From an uncultured Mycoplasmatota bacterium (GTDB taxonomy: Bacteria > Bacillota_I > Bacilli_A > RF39 > UBA660): 41,325 nucleotides of DNA. The first letter of the stretch is position 1, and each line of letters begins with the position of its first letter. A program made the position numbers and the translations under genes. Of this stretch, positions 26,170 to 32,737 are shown one piece after another. The stretch spans positions 1-41,325 of the forward strand of contig CANPIH010000004.1 in NCBI GenBank assembly GCA_947574085.1, written 5' to 3'. Under the pieces are notes generated by a model that saw only the letters and a program-made list of their open reading frames with translations, ran no database searches and was not told where the DNA came from.

Positions 26170-26178
26170 TGGTATAAT
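26170..26178 (+). promoter_or_regulatory. Extended -10 promoter of rpiB
   Basis: TGGTATAAT (26170-26178) lies directly after the rpmE terminator, about 40 bp before rpiB. The -35 region overlaps the terminator. Confidence 0.55.
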
Positions 26179-26217
26179 TTAAATAATTAAATTGCAGTTT
26201 AGAAAGGAATATAAGAA

Positions 26218-26673
26218 ATGAAAATTTTTATAGGAGCAGATTATCGAGGCGTTGAAATAAAAAACAAGATAATAAATAGTTTAAAAGAAGATGGATTTGA
26301 AGTGATAGATACTAGAACTCCAAATAGAGCTGAAGATGATTTTACTGATTTTGCATTTGAAGTAGGAGAAAATGTTGTAAAAAATGAAAATGCAATAGGC
26401 ATTCTAATATGTAGTAGTGGAATAGGAATGAGTATTGCAGCAAATAAGGTAAAAGGAATTCGTTGTGCACGAATCGTAAACGATGAAGACGCTATGAAAG
26501 CAAAAAATCATAATGGTGCTAACATAATTGCTTTAAGTTCGGATAATGATATAAGTAGTTTGTTAAATATGATTAATATTTTTATAAGTACAAAAAATGT
26601 CGATATTGAAAGGCGTTTAAAAAGAGTAGAAAAAATCATAAAATATGAAAATGGCGAATATAATGAATTATAA
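26218..26673 (+). CDS. rpiB: RpiB/LacA/LacB-family sugar-phosphate isomerase (ribose-5-phosphate isomerase B)
   Basis: A 151-residue protein with the RpiB core GILICSSGIGMSIAANKVKGIRCA (about 60-83), retaining the catalytic Cys65, and HNGANIIAL (His near 100). The N-terminal motif is GADYRG rather than the usual DHxG, so the His thought to help bind phosphate is Tyr. Its place between rpmE and ywzB/spoIID fits Bacillus YwlF. It interconverts ribose- and ribulose-5-phosphate in the pentose phosphate pathway; a changed substrate preference is possible. Confidence 0.85.
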   Translation: MKIFIGADYRGVEIKNKIINSLKEDGFEVIDTRTPNRAEDDFTDFAFEVGENVVKNENAIGILICSSGIGMSIAANKVKGIRCARIVNDEDAMKAKNHNGANIIALSSDNDISSLLNMINIFISTKNVDIERRLKRVEKIIKYENGEYNEL

Positions 26674-26860
26674 ATTATTAGTATATATATTTAATATTAT
26701 GTTGTGTATATTTTCATTAAGTGGTATTAATTTTGAGAGCTTTATAAAAAAAAATAGGATATGGGAAACCAGAATTTTGGTTATTACTTTATCTTTAGCA
26801 CTTGCTTATTTACTTACTTGCTTTGTTTTTGAATTTTTAAGTGTTAGCAAAATAACTTAA
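26663..26860 (+). CDS. ywzB: DUF1146 membrane protein (YwzB-like)
   Basis: A small protein of about 65 residues with two membrane helices (about 4-22 and 38-60) joined by FESFIKKNRIWETRIL, matching the DUF1146/YwzB pattern (helix, L-F-K-K-N-R-x-W-x-x-R, helix). Function unknown. ATG at 26663 overlaps the rpiB end and best fits family length; ATGs at 26645 and 26651 are alternatives. It sits directly before spoIID, as in Bacillus. Confidence 0.75.
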   Translation: MNYKLLVYIFNIMLCIFSLSGINFESFIKKNRIWETRILVITLSLALAYLLTCFVFEFLSVSKIT

Positions 26861-26870
26861 GGAGACCATT

Positions 26871-27782
26871 ATGAAAAATAAAATATTATTAGTAATAGTA
26901 GTCATTTTAAGTATTATAACTTTAGCAGTGGTTGGTAGTAAAAAAACGAATCACTCTTTTTTTGATCAAGAGAAAACTATTAAAGTAAAAACCAAAGAAG
27001 AAAAAATTGAAGAATTAAAGATTGAAGAATATCTAATTGGTGTGCTTGCAGCAGAAATGCCTGCTTCTTTTGAATCAGAAGCTTTAAAAGCCCAAGCAGT
27101 AGCATCTAGAAGTTATGCAATGTATAAAATTATTCACAATCAGAATGAAGAGTATGATATATTATCTAACGTTACGAATCAATCGTATATTACAAAAGAA
27201 GAAATGCAAAAAAAATGGAAAAATAATTATGATTTTTATTTTACAAAAATATCTAATGCTGTTAAAGAGACTGAAAAAGAAGTTATGTTTTACGATGATG
27301 AAATAATTGAAGCATTTTATTTTGCAATGAGCAATGGATCTACAGAAGACGCTCAGACTGTTTTTGGACAAAAATTGCCCTATATTAAAGCTACAACTTC
27401 TACTTGGGATAATGATTCTTTAAATAATTTTTTAGTAACAACAACTTTCCCAAAAGATAAATTTTGTGAATTATTAAAACTTGAAAGTTGCAAGAGTATT
27501 CACATAGACAATATAAACTATAGTGCAAGTCATCGAATTAGAAATTTACTTATCAACAATAAAGAATTTCTGGGAACAGAAATTCGTTCTTTGTTAAACT
27601 TAAGATCTACTGATTTTGAAATAGATATGGATAATAATGAGGTATTTATTACTACGAAAGGTTATGGACATGGAGTAGGAATGAGTCAATATGGTGCAAA
27701 TGGTATGGCAAAAGAAGGGTACAATTATAAAGAAATTCTTTCACATTATTATAATGATATTAATATAAACAAAATGGTATAA
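26871..27782 (+). CDS. spoIID: Stage II sporulation protein D (peptidoglycan lytic transglycosylase)
   Basis: This 303-residue protein has an N-terminal membrane anchor (about 4-22), EEYLIGVLAAEMPASFESEALKAQAVASRSYA (about 52-83, with the catalytic-type Glu) and the C-terminal GYGHGVGMSQYGANGMAKEG. SpoIID cleaves glycan strands to drive engulfment of the forespore, acting with SpoIIP and SpoIIM. AAGGAG precedes the start. Its last codons contain the -35 of the spoIIQ sigma-F promoter. Confidence 0.95.
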   Translation: MKNKILLVIVVILSIITLAVVGSKKTNHSFFDQEKTIKVKTKEEKIEELKIEEYLIGVLAAEMPASFESEALKAQAVASRSYAMYKIIHNQNEEYDILSNVTNQSYITKEEMQKKWKNNYDFYFTKISNAVKETEKEVMFYDDEIIEAFYFAMSNGSTEDAQTVFGQKLPYIKATTSTWDNDSLNNFLVTTTFPKDKFCELLKLESCKSIHIDNINYSASHRIRNLLINNKEFLGTEIRSLLNLRSTDFEIDMDNNEVFITTKGYGHGVGMSQYGANGMAKEGYNYKEILSHYYNDININKMV

Positions 27783-27805
27783 AAATTTTTCTTTTGGGTG
27801 AAACT
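27777..27805 (+). promoter_or_regulatory. Sigma-F promoter of spoIIQ
   Basis: GTATA (27777-27781), a 15-nt spacer and GGTGAAACT (27797-27805) match the sigma-F consensus GYATA-N15-GGNNANANT at every defined position. Bacillus spoIIQ is a sigma-F gene, so site and gene agree. The -35 overlaps the spoIID stop codon. Confidence 0.82.
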
Positions 27806-27826
27806 ATCTAACAGGAAGGTGATTAG

Positions 27827-28456
27827 ATGACCAAAAGAAGATTAAAAGGGTCAGTTAAAAAAAGTTTATTTGTAGTAAGCATAAGTGTTATTTTTATATC
27901 TTTATTTATGATAACAAAAAATTTACAACCATCAAATGAAAATGATGAAGCCTATGTAATGAATTCATTGCTTGAACCCATTGTACCAGTTACTAATGTG
28001 ACCGAAACATTAAAATTTACAAGACCTTATACAAGTGATAAAGTTCGTATTAGTAAATATTTTTATGAAAAAGATGCTACCAATGAAGAACAAGAAAGAT
28101 CTTTAATTTATTATGAAAATACCTATTTACAAAACAGTGGTGTTGTATATAGTAGTGATGAAGAATTTGACGTAGTTTCTGTATTTGATGGTACCGTTAT
28201 TGATATTAAACATGATGAAATTTTAAATAATATTGTATATGTATCACATAATAGTAGTTTAACAAGTATTTACTATGGATTAAAAGATGTTAAAGTAAAA
28301 GTTAATGATAGTATTACTCAAAATACCTTATTAGGAAAAAGTGATAAAAATAAATTTTGTACAGATCAAAATTCTATATTATTTGAAGTAAACTATGATG
28401 GCAAAGTTTTAAATCCTGAAAGTTTCTATAAAATGGATGTAAATGAATTAAATTAG
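27827..28456 (+). CDS. spoIIQ: SpoIIQ-like forespore engulfment protein (degenerate LytM/M23)
   Basis: This 209-residue protein has one N-terminal membrane helix (about 14-30) and a LytM/M23-like C-terminal domain (VFDGTVIDIKHDEILNNIVYVSHNSSLTSIYYGL, about 127-160). The zinc ligands of active M23 peptidases are missing, as in Bacillus SpoIIQ, which forms the channel or zipper with SpoIIIAH across the forespore membranes. Its sigma-F promoter and its position between spoIID and spoIIID support the name. Confidence 0.87.
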   Translation: MTKRRLKGSVKKSLFVVSISVIFISLFMITKNLQPSNENDEAYVMNSLLEPIVPVTNVTETLKFTRPYTSDKVRISKYFYEKDATNEEQERSLIYYENTYLQNSGVVYSSDEEFDVVSVFDGTVIDIKHDEILNNIVYVSHNSSLTSIYYGLKDVKVKVNDSITQNTLLGKSDKNKFCTDQNSILFEVNYDGKVLNPESFYKMDVNELN

Positions 28457-28464
28457 AAGAATAG

Positions 28465-28502
28465 ACAACCCCTAAACAAAATATAGTTTATTAAGGGGTT
28501 GT
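28465..28502 (+). promoter_or_regulatory. Hairpin burying the spoIIID Shine-Dalgarno
   Basis: ACAACCCCT (28465-28473) pairs with AGGGGTTGT (28494-28502), with an inner TAAAC/GTTTA helix. The likely ribosome site AAGGGG (28493-28498) is in the 3' arm, 11 nt before the spoIIID ATG. The following TTTAAAT is a poor terminator, so a translational or processing role is possible. Confidence 0.55.
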
Positions 28503-28509
28503 TTAAATA

Positions 28510-28767
28510 ATGAGTCAATATTTAGTAAATCGTGTAAAAGAAGAAGCAAAATATTTAATTCATACTAAAAAAACTATAAGAGAAATTGCAGAATATTTTA
28601 AAATAAGTAAAAGTACTGTCCATAAAGATATGCAGGAAAGATTAATTAAAATTTCTCCACAACTTTTTCAAAAAGTGAGGGAGATTTTAACAGAACATTT
28701 AGAAATGAGACATATTAAAGGTGGAGAAAAAACAAGACAAAAATTTTTAAATAAACAAGTGAGTTGA
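28510..28767 (+). CDS. spoIIID: Sporulation transcriptional regulator SpoIIID
   Basis: An 85-residue DNA-binding protein with a helix-turn-helix (TIREIAEYFKISKSTVHKDM, about 22-41) and the conserved SpoIIID tail LRHIKGGEKTR-like (MRHIKGGEKTRQKF). In Bacillus it is made in the mother cell under sigma-E and both activates and represses sporulation genes. It follows spoIIQ as in Bacillus, but mbl, its usual downstream neighbour, is absent. Confidence 0.95.
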   Translation: MSQYLVNRVKEEAKYLIHTKKTIREIAEYFKISKSTVHKDMQERLIKISPQLFQKVREILTEHLEMRHIKGGEKTRQKFLNKQVS

Positions 28768-28772
28768 TAAAT

Positions 28773-29375
28773 ATGAAAAAAAAACAGTATGCCATTTATT
28801 TGTGTGATAATGAAATCTTTTTTTTTAACAATATGAAAAAAGAGTCAGTAATTAAACAAAAATTTCAAAGTTTAAAAGGAGAGCAAATAATAGACAGTTC
28901 TCTTTTTATAAATGAATTAAACCAATTTATAAAAAGCAATCGCATTAAAATATCGTTGTTTGGAGATAATCTTTATTTTATTAAAAATGAAACAATAAAT
29001 AATGTAGTTTTAGAAAAATATGAAGAAGTATTAAAAGAATATTTTTGTAAAATAAATTATATAGATTTAATTCAAATTTTAAAAATAGATAAAGACAATG
29101 GTTTTTTACTTATCACAAAAGACTATTTTGATTATTATTTTATGAAAAACAATGAGTCTTGCTTAATTCGAATTTCATTGAAAATATTTAATAATCATTT
29201 AAAAAAAGCTATACATCATGTTATTGCCAATATATATAAGCCTAAAAAATTAATGGTATTGGGAAATCAAGAAAATACATCTAAAATAGCAGAAGATATT
29301 AATCATGAATACAATATTTTAACGACTTTTCCAGAGAAACATTACCAATATATTTTTGAAGAATACAAAAAATAA
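28773..29375 (+). CDS. Hypothetical protein downstream of spoIIID
   Basis: This 200-residue protein was not recognised. It begins MKKKQYAIYLCDNEIFFFNN, is rich in Lys, Asn, Ile and aromatics, and has no membrane helix, signal peptide or obvious catalytic motif. A C-terminal KKLMVLGNQENTSKIAEDI stretch looks like a strand-loop-helix. It follows spoIIID by 5 bp with a weak ribosome site (GTGAG), so it is probably translated from the same message and may be a lineage-specific sporulation gene. It takes the place of mbl, but no actin-like phosphate motifs are seen. TTG at 28764 is an alternative start. Confidence 0.7.
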   Translation: MKKKQYAIYLCDNEIFFFNNMKKESVIKQKFQSLKGEQIIDSSLFINELNQFIKSNRIKISLFGDNLYFIKNETINNVVLEKYEEVLKEYFCKINYIDLIQILKIDKDNGFLLITKDYFDYYFMKNNESCLIRISLKIFNNHLKKAIHHVIANIYKPKKLMVLGNQENTSKIAEDINHEYNILTTFPEKHYQYIFEEYKK

Positions 29376-29396
29376 TCAGTTTTGTATTCTTTTTTT
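29361..29396 (+). terminator. Terminator of the sporulation block
   Basis: A perfect 10-bp stem GAATACAAAA/TTTTGTATTC (loop 29371-29379) followed by seven T. Confidence 0.85.
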
Positions 29397-29405
29397 GTAA
29401 ATTTA

Positions 29406-29414
29406 TGGTATAAT
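29406..29414 (+). promoter_or_regulatory. Extended -10 promoter of agrA-agrC
   Basis: TGGTATAAT (29406-29414) lies about 35 bp before agrA and directly after the previous terminator. Confidence 0.55.
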
Positions 29415-29449
29415 TGCAAATAGTAAACATAAGGAAGTAGGGATTAGAT

Positions 29450-30175
29450 ATGATTAAAATTATAGTCGTTGAAGACGATAAAAATACCCAAATGACCATT
29501 AAAAAAATTCTACGAGAAATGGATATTTTTAAAGACGAAGAAGTTCAAGTGGAATATTTTACAAAATACACTAATGAATTAAAAACAATGATTAAAGATG
29601 TTTCAGAACATAAAATTTATATCCTTGATATAGAATTAGAAACAAAAATAAGTGGTATAGATATTGCTAAATTTATAAGAGAAAATGATTGGGAAAGTGA
29701 GATTGTTTTTATTACCAATCATGATAAAATGTTTGAAACTGTTTATCGAAGTGTTTATGAAGTCTTTGATTTTATAGAAAAATTTCATGATTTAGCACCT
29801 AAATTAAAAAAAGCAATAAAATCTATTTTTCAAAGAAATTTTGATAATAAAATGTTTATGTATAAAAATAGTAATTTTAGCTTGCAAATATATTATCGCT
29901 CTATAACTTATATTTATAGAGATAAGGAAACAAGAAAAATAATTATTAATACAGAAAAAAATCAGTATTCTATTATTTTACCTTTATCTGAATCTCTAAA
30001 TTATTTAGATCATAGATTTAAAATGGTTCATAGAGCTTGTATAGTAAATATTGATAGAGTTGAATCTTTTAATTGGTCAAGAGGATATTTTATTCTAGAT
30101 AATGGTCAAAAAATAGATTTACTATCAAAAAAATATAGAAAGGGGTTAGAAGAATATTATGAAAGAAATATTTAG
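29450..30175 (+). CDS. agrA: LytTR-family response regulator (AgrA type)
   Basis: This 241-residue regulator has a receiver domain (acidic pair in VVEDD at 9-10, phospho-acceptor Asp60 in YILDIEL) and a C-terminal LytTR DNA-binding domain (about 140-235, with YIYRDKETRKIIINT and FKMVHRACIVNIDRVESF). This pairing is typical of AgrA, which, once phosphorylated by AgrC, activates the agr promoters through direct repeats. Its last 17 nt overlap agrC. Genes for the pheromone lie just beyond agrC on the other strand. Confidence 0.9.
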   Translation: MIKIIVVEDDKNTQMTIKKILREMDIFKDEEVQVEYFTKYTNELKTMIKDVSEHKIYILDIELETKISGIDIAKFIRENDWESEIVFITNHDKMFETVYRSVYEVFDFIEKFHDLAPKLKKAIKSIFQRNFDNKMFMYKNSNFSLQIYYRSITYIYRDKETRKIIINTEKNQYSIILPLSESLNYLDHRFKMVHRACIVNIDRVESFNWSRGYFILDNGQKIDLLSKKYRKGLEEYYERNI

Positions 30176-31436
30176 TATTTTATTAGGTTTTTTTACAACT
30201 ATCTTGTGTACAATATGTTTAGATTTATGTTATGCAAAAATAAATGACAAAAGACTTACATTTAGTATAAAAAATATAGTGATTATAATATTAACTTCAT
30301 TATGTACTATTATAAATAATAGCATTTTAGGCTTTAGTGCTAAAGTCATAATTGCTTTATTAATAGTTAGTATACATTTTAAATTTATATTTAATGATAG
30401 TTTTAAGAAAGCTTTAATAAATTATATAGTCATGTTTTTTATTTTAGTATTACTAGAAATAACTGTAACTAATATTTTATCAATGACTAAAATATTAAAT
30501 AACAATAATTCTGCCAATTCTTTTAAAAGTATTAATTTATTATTATCTATCATAATTCAATTAACAGGATATTTATTACTTTTTATTAAACAAATTAAAA
30601 ATAAAATCAAAGCACTTGTAAATTTTATATTAAATAATATAAATTTGTTGAATATAGCATTTATTATTTTGATAGCTATAGCGGTTTTAGGAATTTTAAA
30701 TGTTGAATTATTTGCTACTCAAGGTGCTGTAAAATTTATAACACTTCTGCTTTTTGTATTTTTATTAATGTTTATTGCAATTTTGCAATTAAAATTAAAC
30801 GAATATTCTTTAAAGATTAATAATCAAAAATTAATTGATTATAACGATAAATATGGAAAATTTTTAGATGAATATAGAATTTATAAACATAATATCAATA
30901 ATAAATTATTAGCAATGAAATCATTTGGAAATAAAAAGGTAAATTCTTTAATTGATGATCTACTTAACGAAGAAAATCAATTTAGTATAAAAAATAATAA
31001 TTTATATGTTATACCAAATGGAATAAAAGGAATAGTAGCAGAAAAACTTTATAATAAAGAATATGAGGTATACATTAATAATAAAATTAAAAATGATCCA
31101 TTTATTTCATTAAAAGCAAATGTATTTAATAACTTTTCAGAATGCTTAGGAATTGCTTTAGATAATGCTATTGAAGCAAGTGAAGAAACAAGTAAGCCGA
31201 TTTTAATTTTAGAATTATATGAAAATGAAACAACTGCTTTTATAAAAATTGGTAACAATTATTGTAATAATATTGATATTGATGAAATAGGCAATAAAAA
31301 CTATTCGACAAAAAGTCAAGGAAATGGATTGGGATTATTTTCTATAAAAAGAAATACGTTAATAAAAGAAAAAATAGAAATAATAAATAATATGTATTAT
31401 ATAGAATTGCAGATAAAAAAGTACGCTCGTAATTAA
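30159..31436 (+). CDS. agrC: Sensor histidine kinase, GHKL type (AgrC-like)
   Basis: This 425-residue kinase has about six membrane helices in the first 210 residues (the peptide-sensing domain) and a cytoplasmic kinase core. The phosphorylated His244 lies in YKHNINNKLLAMKSF; the N box is ECLGIALDNAIEASEE (about 327-342) and the G box KSQGNGLGLFSIKR (about 386-399). Absence of a classical HisKA sequence and presence of a GHKL ATPase fit the AgrC/ComD family. It overlaps agrA by 17 nt and ends in a terminator shared with agrD. The ligand is inferred to be the AgrD-derived peptide. Confidence 0.9.
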   Translation: MKEIFSILLGFFTTILCTICLDLCYAKINDKRLTFSIKNIVIIILTSLCTIINNSILGFSAKVIIALLIVSIHFKFIFNDSFKKALINYIVMFFILVLLEITVTNILSMTKILNNNNSANSFKSINLLLSIIIQLTGYLLLFIKQIKNKIKALVNFILNNINLLNIAFIILIAIAVLGILNVELFATQGAVKFITLLLFVFLLMFIAILQLKLNEYSLKINNQKLIDYNDKYGKFLDEYRIYKHNINNKLLAMKSFGNKKVNSLIDDLLNEENQFSIKNNNLYVIPNGIKGIVAEKLYNKEYEVYINNKIKNDPFISLKANVFNNFSECLGIALDNAIEASEETSKPILILELYENETTAFIKIGNNYCNNIDIDEIGNKNYSTKSQGNGLGLFSIKRNTLIKEKIEIINNMYYIELQIKKYARN

Positions 31437-31448
31437 AGCGTACTTTTT
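31416..31448. terminator. Bidirectional terminator between agrC and agrD
   Basis: A perfect 12-bp stem AAAAAGTACGCT/AGCGTACTTTTT (31416-31427 and 31437-31448, 9-nt loop). It gives T runs on both strands, ending agrAC from the left and agrBD from the right. It overlaps the agrC 3' end and the agrD stop codon. Confidence 0.85.
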
Positions 31449-31566
31449 ATAACATTTCTTTTGGACATTCATCTTCATTCCATATACCATAAATTGTAAA
31501 AGTGGAAACTCCATTATTTACAACTTTAGCCAATGCAGATAGTATGTTAGCCAATGCTGTAGCCAT
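31447..31566 (-). CDS. agrD: AgrD-type autoinducing peptide precursor
   Basis: A 39-residue peptide: an amphipathic leader MATALANILSALAKVVNN, a core GVSTFTIYGIW, and an acidic tail NEDECPKEML. The tail aligns residue for residue with the Staphylococcus AgrD tail DEVEVPKEL, which places the AgrB cut after Trp29. The core has no cysteine, so a thiolactone is impossible; Ser21 could form a lactone with Trp29 (9-residue ring), much like the Enterococcus pheromone GBAP (also Ser-based, with IFGQW). A strong ribosome site AAAGGAGG lies upstream. It follows agrB on the same strand. Confidence 0.87.
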   Translation of the reverse strand: MATALANILSALAKVVNNGVSTFTIYGIWNEDECPKEML

Positions 31567-31620
31567 TATAAATTTTCCTCCTTTCTTGTTTAAATCTATA
31601 TAAAAAAATTTAAACCAAAC

Positions 31621-32217
31621 TTATTTCTTATAGTTTTTATAATTTCTATAAGGAATCTTAAATAACATATAAGTGAGTGGACAAATACAAATTGTTTCTA
31701 ATATAAAAATAAAACTTATAATTTCATTAAAATTATCATTTTTGATAAAAATAGCAATAGTAATATATATAAAAGCTAAAAGTAAAGAAATAATTTTATT
31801 AGCAATTCTTTTTTTTCTGTGAATAAGTGGTCTTGCTGGAGTATCCGATGGGGACCACAATAACAAAGCTAAAATACCTAATCCATAAGATAAATAGATA
31901 ACAGAAATAGGTAAAGTATAATATTTGATAAACAATGGACCACATGTATACACTAAAATAGTTATGAGCCAACAATAAATGTTTTTAGTAGCATGGATTC
32001 CAAAAGCAAAACCTCTAAAAAGAGAATATAACAGCAATATAATTAGTGTAATAGATGATGTTTTTAAAATAAAAGATAAGAGTAATACAATAGAAGTTTT
32101 TGTAATTAAAGAATAAAGTGATTCTAAAGTATATCGAAAAATATTTATTTGTTTTTCATTACATGCATTGTTTCTAATTAAATAATTTATAGATGTAGTT
32201 ACAAAGGCATTTTTCAT
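31621..32217 (-). CDS. agrB: AgrB-type peptide-processing membrane endopeptidase
   Basis: This 198-residue membrane protein has about five hydrophobic segments. The catalytic pair His75 and Cys82 lies in LFRGFAFGIHATKNIYCWL, with the same seven-residue spacing as His77/Cys84 of Staphylococcus AgrB. AgrB removes the AgrD tail, closes the ring and helps export. ATG at 32217 is chosen over an in-frame upstream start because of the adjacent GGTGAT ribosome site. A hairpin (GTTTAAAT/ATTTAAAC, 31588-31615) lies between it and agrD. Confidence 0.92.
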   Translation of the reverse strand: MKNAFVTTSINYLIRNNACNEKQINIFRYTLESLYSLITKTSIVLLLSFILKTSSITLIILLLYSLFRGFAFGIHATKNIYCWLITILVYTCGPLFIKYYTLPISVIYLSYGLGILALLLWSPSDTPARPLIHRKKRIANKIISLLLAFIYITIAIFIKNDNFNEIISFIFILETICICPLTYMLFKIPYRNYKNYKK

Positions 32218-32235
32218 ACTATCACCAACGATAAA

Positions 32236-32283
32236 ATAATAGCACATTGGCAATTAAAAACAAATAAGTTTTAGAACAAATAA
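32236..32283 (-). promoter_or_regulatory. agrBD promoter with direct repeats, candidate AgrA site
   Basis: On the minus strand TTGTTT (32258-32263), 16 bp and TATTAT (32236-32241) with an upstream TG form the promoter. Two copies of TTATTTGTT (32259-32267 and 32275-32283) in direct orientation, 16 bp apart, overlap and precede the -35, as LytTR regulators often require. The sequence does not match the Staphylococcus AgrA consensus well. Confidence 0.5.
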
Positions 32284-32330
32284 AATATTTTAGGTCTAAA
32301 AAGAAACTTAAAAAATTATTTTCTGATTGC

Positions 32331-32354
32331 AAACAAAAATTTAAACAAAAATTT
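32331..32354. repeat. Tandem 12-bp direct repeat between agrB and cspA
   Basis: AAACAAAAATTT occurs twice head to tail (32331-32342 and 32343-32354). It lies about 115 bp upstream of agrB and 125 bp upstream of cspA. It may be regulatory or chance in AT-rich sequence. Confidence 0.5.
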
Positions 32355-32410
32355 TAATCTTTAAGACAAAAAGACTTTTTTGAAAACTTTGTCGAACGTA
32401 TTTTATTGCT

Positions 32411-32431
32411 TATCACCCCTAGAAGGTGATA
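32411..32431 (+). promoter_or_regulatory. Hairpin in the cspA upstream region
   Basis: A perfect 7-bp stem TATCACC/GGTGATA with a 7-nt loop lies 46 bp before cspA. Cold-shock genes often carry structured leaders. No clear promoter is seen for cspA. Confidence 0.35.
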
Positions 32432-32476
32432 TTGTTTAATTGGTAGTAGTAAATAGAATAAGAAAGAGGTGTTGAA

Positions 32477-32689
32477 ATGCGTGGTAAAGTAAAGTGGTTC
32501 AATAACGAAAAAGGTTATGGATTTATTGAATGCAACGATTTAGAAGATATTTTTGTCCATTATTCTGCAATTTCTAAAGACGGCTACAAAACTTTAAAAG
32601 AAGGCGACATTGTAGATTTCAAACTAATTGAAACTTCCAAAGGTCTACAAGCAGTAGATGTTACTTCTATACAATTAACTACAGTTTAG
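32477..32689 (+). CDS. csp: Cold-shock protein
   Basis: A 70-residue cold-shock-domain protein with KVKWFNNEKGYGFIE (RNP1, residues 4-18) and DIFVHYS (RNP2, about 24-30). It binds single-stranded RNA and DNA and melts mRNA structure, mainly in the cold. AGAGGTG precedes the start. It is monocistronic with its own terminator. Confidence 0.95.
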   Translation: MRGKVKWFNNEKGYGFIECNDLEDIFVHYSAISKDGYKTLKEGDIVDFKLIETSKGLQAVDVTSIQLTTV

Positions 32690-32700
32690 TAGTTTTTTTT
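32677..32700 (+). terminator. Terminator of the cold-shock gene
   Basis: Stem AACTAC/GTAGTT with a 6-nt loop and eight T; the stop codon overlaps the hairpin. Confidence 0.75.
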
Positions 32701-32709
32701 ATGCTTGTG

Positions 32710-32718
32710 TGCTATAAT
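32710..32718 (+). promoter_or_regulatory. Extended -10 promoter of hpf
   Basis: TGCTATAAT (32710-32718), 19 bp before the hpf start. The short leader leaves room only for the ribosome site AAGAAGGTG. Confidence 0.55.
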
Positions 32719-32737
32719 TGAATCAAGAAGGTGAATT

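Noticed and set aside
32411-32459. cspA promoter TTGTTT-N16-TAGAAT at 32432-32459
   Set aside because: The predicted start would fall within the ribosome binding site, leaving no usable leader.
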